64,000 bases of DNA. Source: Flavobacterium aquatile LMG 4008 = ATCC 11947 (GTDB taxonomy: Bacteria; Bacteroidota; Bacteroidia; Flavobacteriales; Flavobacteriaceae). The position numbers and the translations under genes are program-made. Of the stretch, positions 61,737 through 64,000 are shown piece by piece (the first letter of the stretch is position 1; the number at the start of each line of letters is the position of its first letter). The notes under the pieces are model-generated. The model had not been told where the DNA came from. It was given only the letters and a program-made list of their open reading frames with translations, and did not search any database. The stretch covers positions 558,001-622,000 of the forward strand of contig NZ_JRHH01000002.1 in assembly GCF_000757385.1 (NCBI RefSeq), given 5' to 3'.

Positions 61737-64000
61737 ATGAAAAAAATTACTAGTTTTTTGAAAAAAACGATGTTTTTAGTAGCAATTATGCTGATAAATC
61801 AATCGTTTGCTCAAAGTGGTGTTTTATCAGGTAACGTAAAAGACAATAAAGGTGAAGCCGTTATTGGTGCGAATGTTGTTGCTGGATCCAAATCTACAAC
61901 AACAGATGTTGACGGTAAATACGTTATTTCTGGAGTTACAAATGGTAAAATTACAGTTTCAGTATCCTACATTGGATACAAACCAAGTTCGCAAGAAGTA
62001 ACTATTCAAGGCGATACAACGCTAGATTTTAATCTGCAAGAAGATTCTTCAAACCTAGAAGAAGTTGTTGTAACTGGGGTTGTAAATCCAAAAACAAAAT
62101 TAAAGTCGAGCGTTTCTATTACGTCATTAGATGTAAAACAAATAGAACAATCTGCACCTAGATCAACTGCCGAAATTTTTAGAACTATTCCTGGTATTCG
62201 TTCAGAATCTTCTGGAGGTGAAGGAAATTCTAATATTTCTGTTCGTGGTGTGCCTATTTCTTCTGGTGGATCTAAATATTTACAAATTCAAGAAGATGGT
62301 TTACCAGTGCTTTTATATGGTGATATAGCTTTTGCAACTGCAGATATATTTACAAGATTTGATAGAAACATAGCTAAAGTTGAAGCTATTCGTGGAGGTT
62401 CTGCTTCTACACTTTCGTCAAATTCTCCTGGTGGAATTATCAACTTTATTAGTAAAACTGGTAAAGTAGAAGGTGGAAGTATGGCTACAAGTTTCGGTTT
62501 AGACTACAATGATTTTAGAACCGATTTAGAATATGGTGCAAAAATTGGAGACGGCTTATACTTTCATGCTGGCGGATTCTACAGATCGGGTGAAGGTGTA
62601 AGAAGTCCTGGATTTATCGCAAATAATGGTGGACAAGTAAAATTTAATATTACTAAAGAATTCGAAAACGGATCAGTAACTATCTATACTAAGTTTTTAA
62701 ATGATAGAGCAGCATCTTACATGCCAATGCCGGTGAAAGTTACAGGGACAAATTCTAACCCAAATTGGGATAGTGTAAGTGGTTTTGATGCAACAAATGG
62801 AGCTTTACAATCGGTTTATTTAAGTCATAATGTAGGACTTGGTCCTGATGGACAATTGAGAAGAGGTAAGGTGAATGATGGGATGAATCCAATTTCAAAA
62901 TCAATTGGTGCAAATGTAAATTTTGATTTACAAGATGGATGGAAAGTAACAAACAACGGTCGTTTTTCATCTAATAGCGGACAGTTTATTTCTCCATTTC
63001 CTGCAGAAGTTGCTTCTGCCTCAACAATTGCTACATCATTTGGCGCTGGTTCAACTTTATCTTATGCTAATGATGGAACTGCTTTTAATAATCCTAACGG
63101 ATTGGTAGCAAGAATTCACATGTTTGATGTACAATTAAACAACTTCAATAACTTCATGAATGATTTAAGAATCACTAAAAAGTTTGATAACATCGGACTT
63201 GGAGTTACTGCTGGTTACTTCAAATCAATTCAAAATATATCAATGTCTTGGTTGTGGAATTCTTATTTACAAGAAGTATCAGATAACAATCCTCGTTTAA
63301 TTAATGTAACAGATGCATCTGGAAATTTACTATCTGATAACGGATTGTACGCATACGGAACACCTTTATGGGGTAACTTAGCCAGAAATTATGATACACA
63401 ATATAATGTTTCTGCACCTTATTTAAATTTAGCTTTAGATGTAAATACTAAATTGTCTTTAGAAGGTGGTTTGCGTTATGATAAAGGTCAAGTAAATGGT
63501 TCATTTGCTGGCGGAACTTCTACAACTTATGATATCAACAATGACGGAGTAATTTCTGCTCCTGAACAAAATGTTTTCGCTGTAAATACTGCAAATACAA
63601 CTGCTGTTGATTATGATTATGACTATGTTTCTTATACTTTAGGTGGAAATTATTTGTTAAACGAACAACAATCAGTATTTGCAAGATATAGTAAAGGTGC
63701 TTCTGCAAAAGCCGATAGAATTTTATTCTCAGGTTTAAATTATTTAGATGGAGATAAAATCAATGCAAAAGATTTCTTAGCGCAACTTGAAGTTGGATAT
63801 AAAAGAAAATTCTCTAAAGGGTATTTTTATCTAACTGCTTTTCAAGCAACTACTACAGAAGAAGGAGGATTTGAAGCTACATCTAATAGCGTAATTGAAA
63901 ACGATTACAAATCATTAGGTTTAGAGTTGGAAACATCATACAATGTGAATAGCGATTTTAATTTACGTGGTGGTTTAACTTACACAAAAGCCGAAATCAC
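61737..64000 (+). CDS. TonB-dependent receptor with carboxypeptidase-like N-terminal domain (runs off right edge)
   Basis: An open frame of 754 codons from the ATG at 61737 to the window end. It has a signal peptide (residues about 1-25, ending NQSFAQ), a carboxypeptidase regulatory-like domain (SGVLSGNVKDNKGEAVIGAN, VDGKYVISGV, about 27-105), a TonB-box-like LEEVVVTGVV, and a plug (ISVRGVPISSGGSKYLQIQE, IRGGSASTLSSNSPGGIINF). A beta barrel follows. Carbohydrate uptake is likely because of the divergent LacI gene and operators. The SusC-specific plug wording is not seen and no SusD is in view, so the substrate is unknown. Confidence 0.93.
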   Translation, partial: MKKITSFLKKTMFLVAIMLINQSFAQSGVLSGNVKDNKGEAVIGANVVAGSKSTTTDVDGKYVISGVTNGKITVSVSYIGYKPSSQEVTIQGDTTLDFNLQEDSSNLEEVVVTGVVNPKTKLKSSVSITSLDVKQIEQSAPRSTAEIFRTIPGIRSESSGGEGNSNISVRGVPISSGGSKYLQIQEDGLPVLLYGDIAFATADIFTRFDRNIAKVEAIRGGSASTLSSNSPGGIINFISKTGKVEGGSMATSFGLDYNDFRTDLEYGAKIGDGLYFHAGGFYRSGEGVRSPGFIANNGGQVKFNITKEFENGSVTIYTKFLNDRAASYMPMPVKVTGTNSNPNWDSVSGFDATNGALQSVYLSHNVGLGPDGQLRRGKVNDGMNPISKSIGANVNFDLQDGWKVTNNGRFSSNSGQFISPFPAEVASASTIATSFGAGSTLSYANDGTAFNNPNGLVARIHMFDVQLNNFNNFMNDLRITKKFDNIGLGVTAGYFKSIQNISMSWLWNSYLQEVSDNNPRLINVTDASGNLLSDNGLYAYGTPLWGNLARNYDTQYNVSAPYLNLALDVNTKLSLEGGLRYDKGQVNGSFAGGTSTTYDINNDGVISAPEQNVFAVNTANTTAVDYDYDYVSYTLGGNYLLNEQQSVFARYSKGASAKADRILFSGLNYLDGDKINAKDFLAQLEVGYKRKFSKGYFYLTAFQATTTEEGGFEATSNSVIENDYKSLGLELETSYNVNSDFNLRGGLTYTKAEI

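Overview
This window looks like a chromosomal segment of a Flavobacterium-like member of the Bacteroidota. The DNA is AT-rich. Many transcription units are preceded by the Bacteroidota -7 promoter box TAnnTTTG, often with an upstream TTTG about 19-21 bp away. The content is also typical of the group: alternative complex III plus aa3 oxidase, TonB-dependent receptors, DUF2723, DUF5916, DUF3127, bacterial GGGP synthase and a LacI-controlled receptor. I see no prophage, insertion sequence, CRISPR array or integron. Most of the window is core housekeeping sequence, with the interest lying mainly in the intergenic DNA and a few odd small proteins.

Layout. 1-430: 5' part of a LacI-type regulator. 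0.7-3.7 kb: rplM-rpsI-rpsB-tsf with a structured rpsB leader and a long rpsB/tsf hairpin. 3.7-9.4 kb: AsmA-like protein, YhhQ, Tag, DUF1275, Aat, DUF3127 and a flavin-reductase-like protein. 9.5-13.6 kb: orphan histidine kinase, transglutaminase, HIT protein, GreA and a degenerate Rieske-like lipoprotein. 13.6-19.2 kb: a TonB receptor under a TPP riboswitch, ArfB, a NadR-like kinase fused to DUF4301, and a PnuC-family transporter; together these suggest vitamin (probably thiamine) salvage. 19.2-22.2 kb: GGGP synthase, phosphopantetheinyl transferase and AhcY. 22.4-23.3 kb: a small eRF1-like protein and a regular array of ACGTGGT heptamers. 23.4-31.8 kb: DUF5916 protein, a second PnuC-like protein, two small membrane proteins, PolA and a membrane phosphoesterase. 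32-40.1 kb: a surface protein, a cysteine-less thioredoxin fold, a polysaccharide deacetylase, DUF2723 and an RprXY-like two-component system. 40.3-40.6 kb: tRNA-Gln with a tandemly duplicated 3' end. 40.7-46.3 kb: universal stress protein and rimP-nusA-infB with a terminator-like leader hairpin. 46.3-58.6 kb: SPOR protein and the respiratory operon actABCDEF-coxBA. 58.6-64 kb: ruvB, queG, a LacI regulator with twin operators, and a divergent TonB receptor that runs off the right edge.

How it works together. actA-F oxidises menaquinol and passes electrons to the aa3 oxidase encoded directly downstream, forming one respiratory module. The translation genes form two operons, each with leader structures that suggest feedback control. 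The right-edge LacI gene and receptor share an operator region and are probably co-regulated by a sugar. Several start codons were moved downstream because a TAnnTTTG box overlaps the longer reading frame. The most unusual non-coding signal is the 22954-23231 heptamer array, whose forward copies recur every 21-22 bp.
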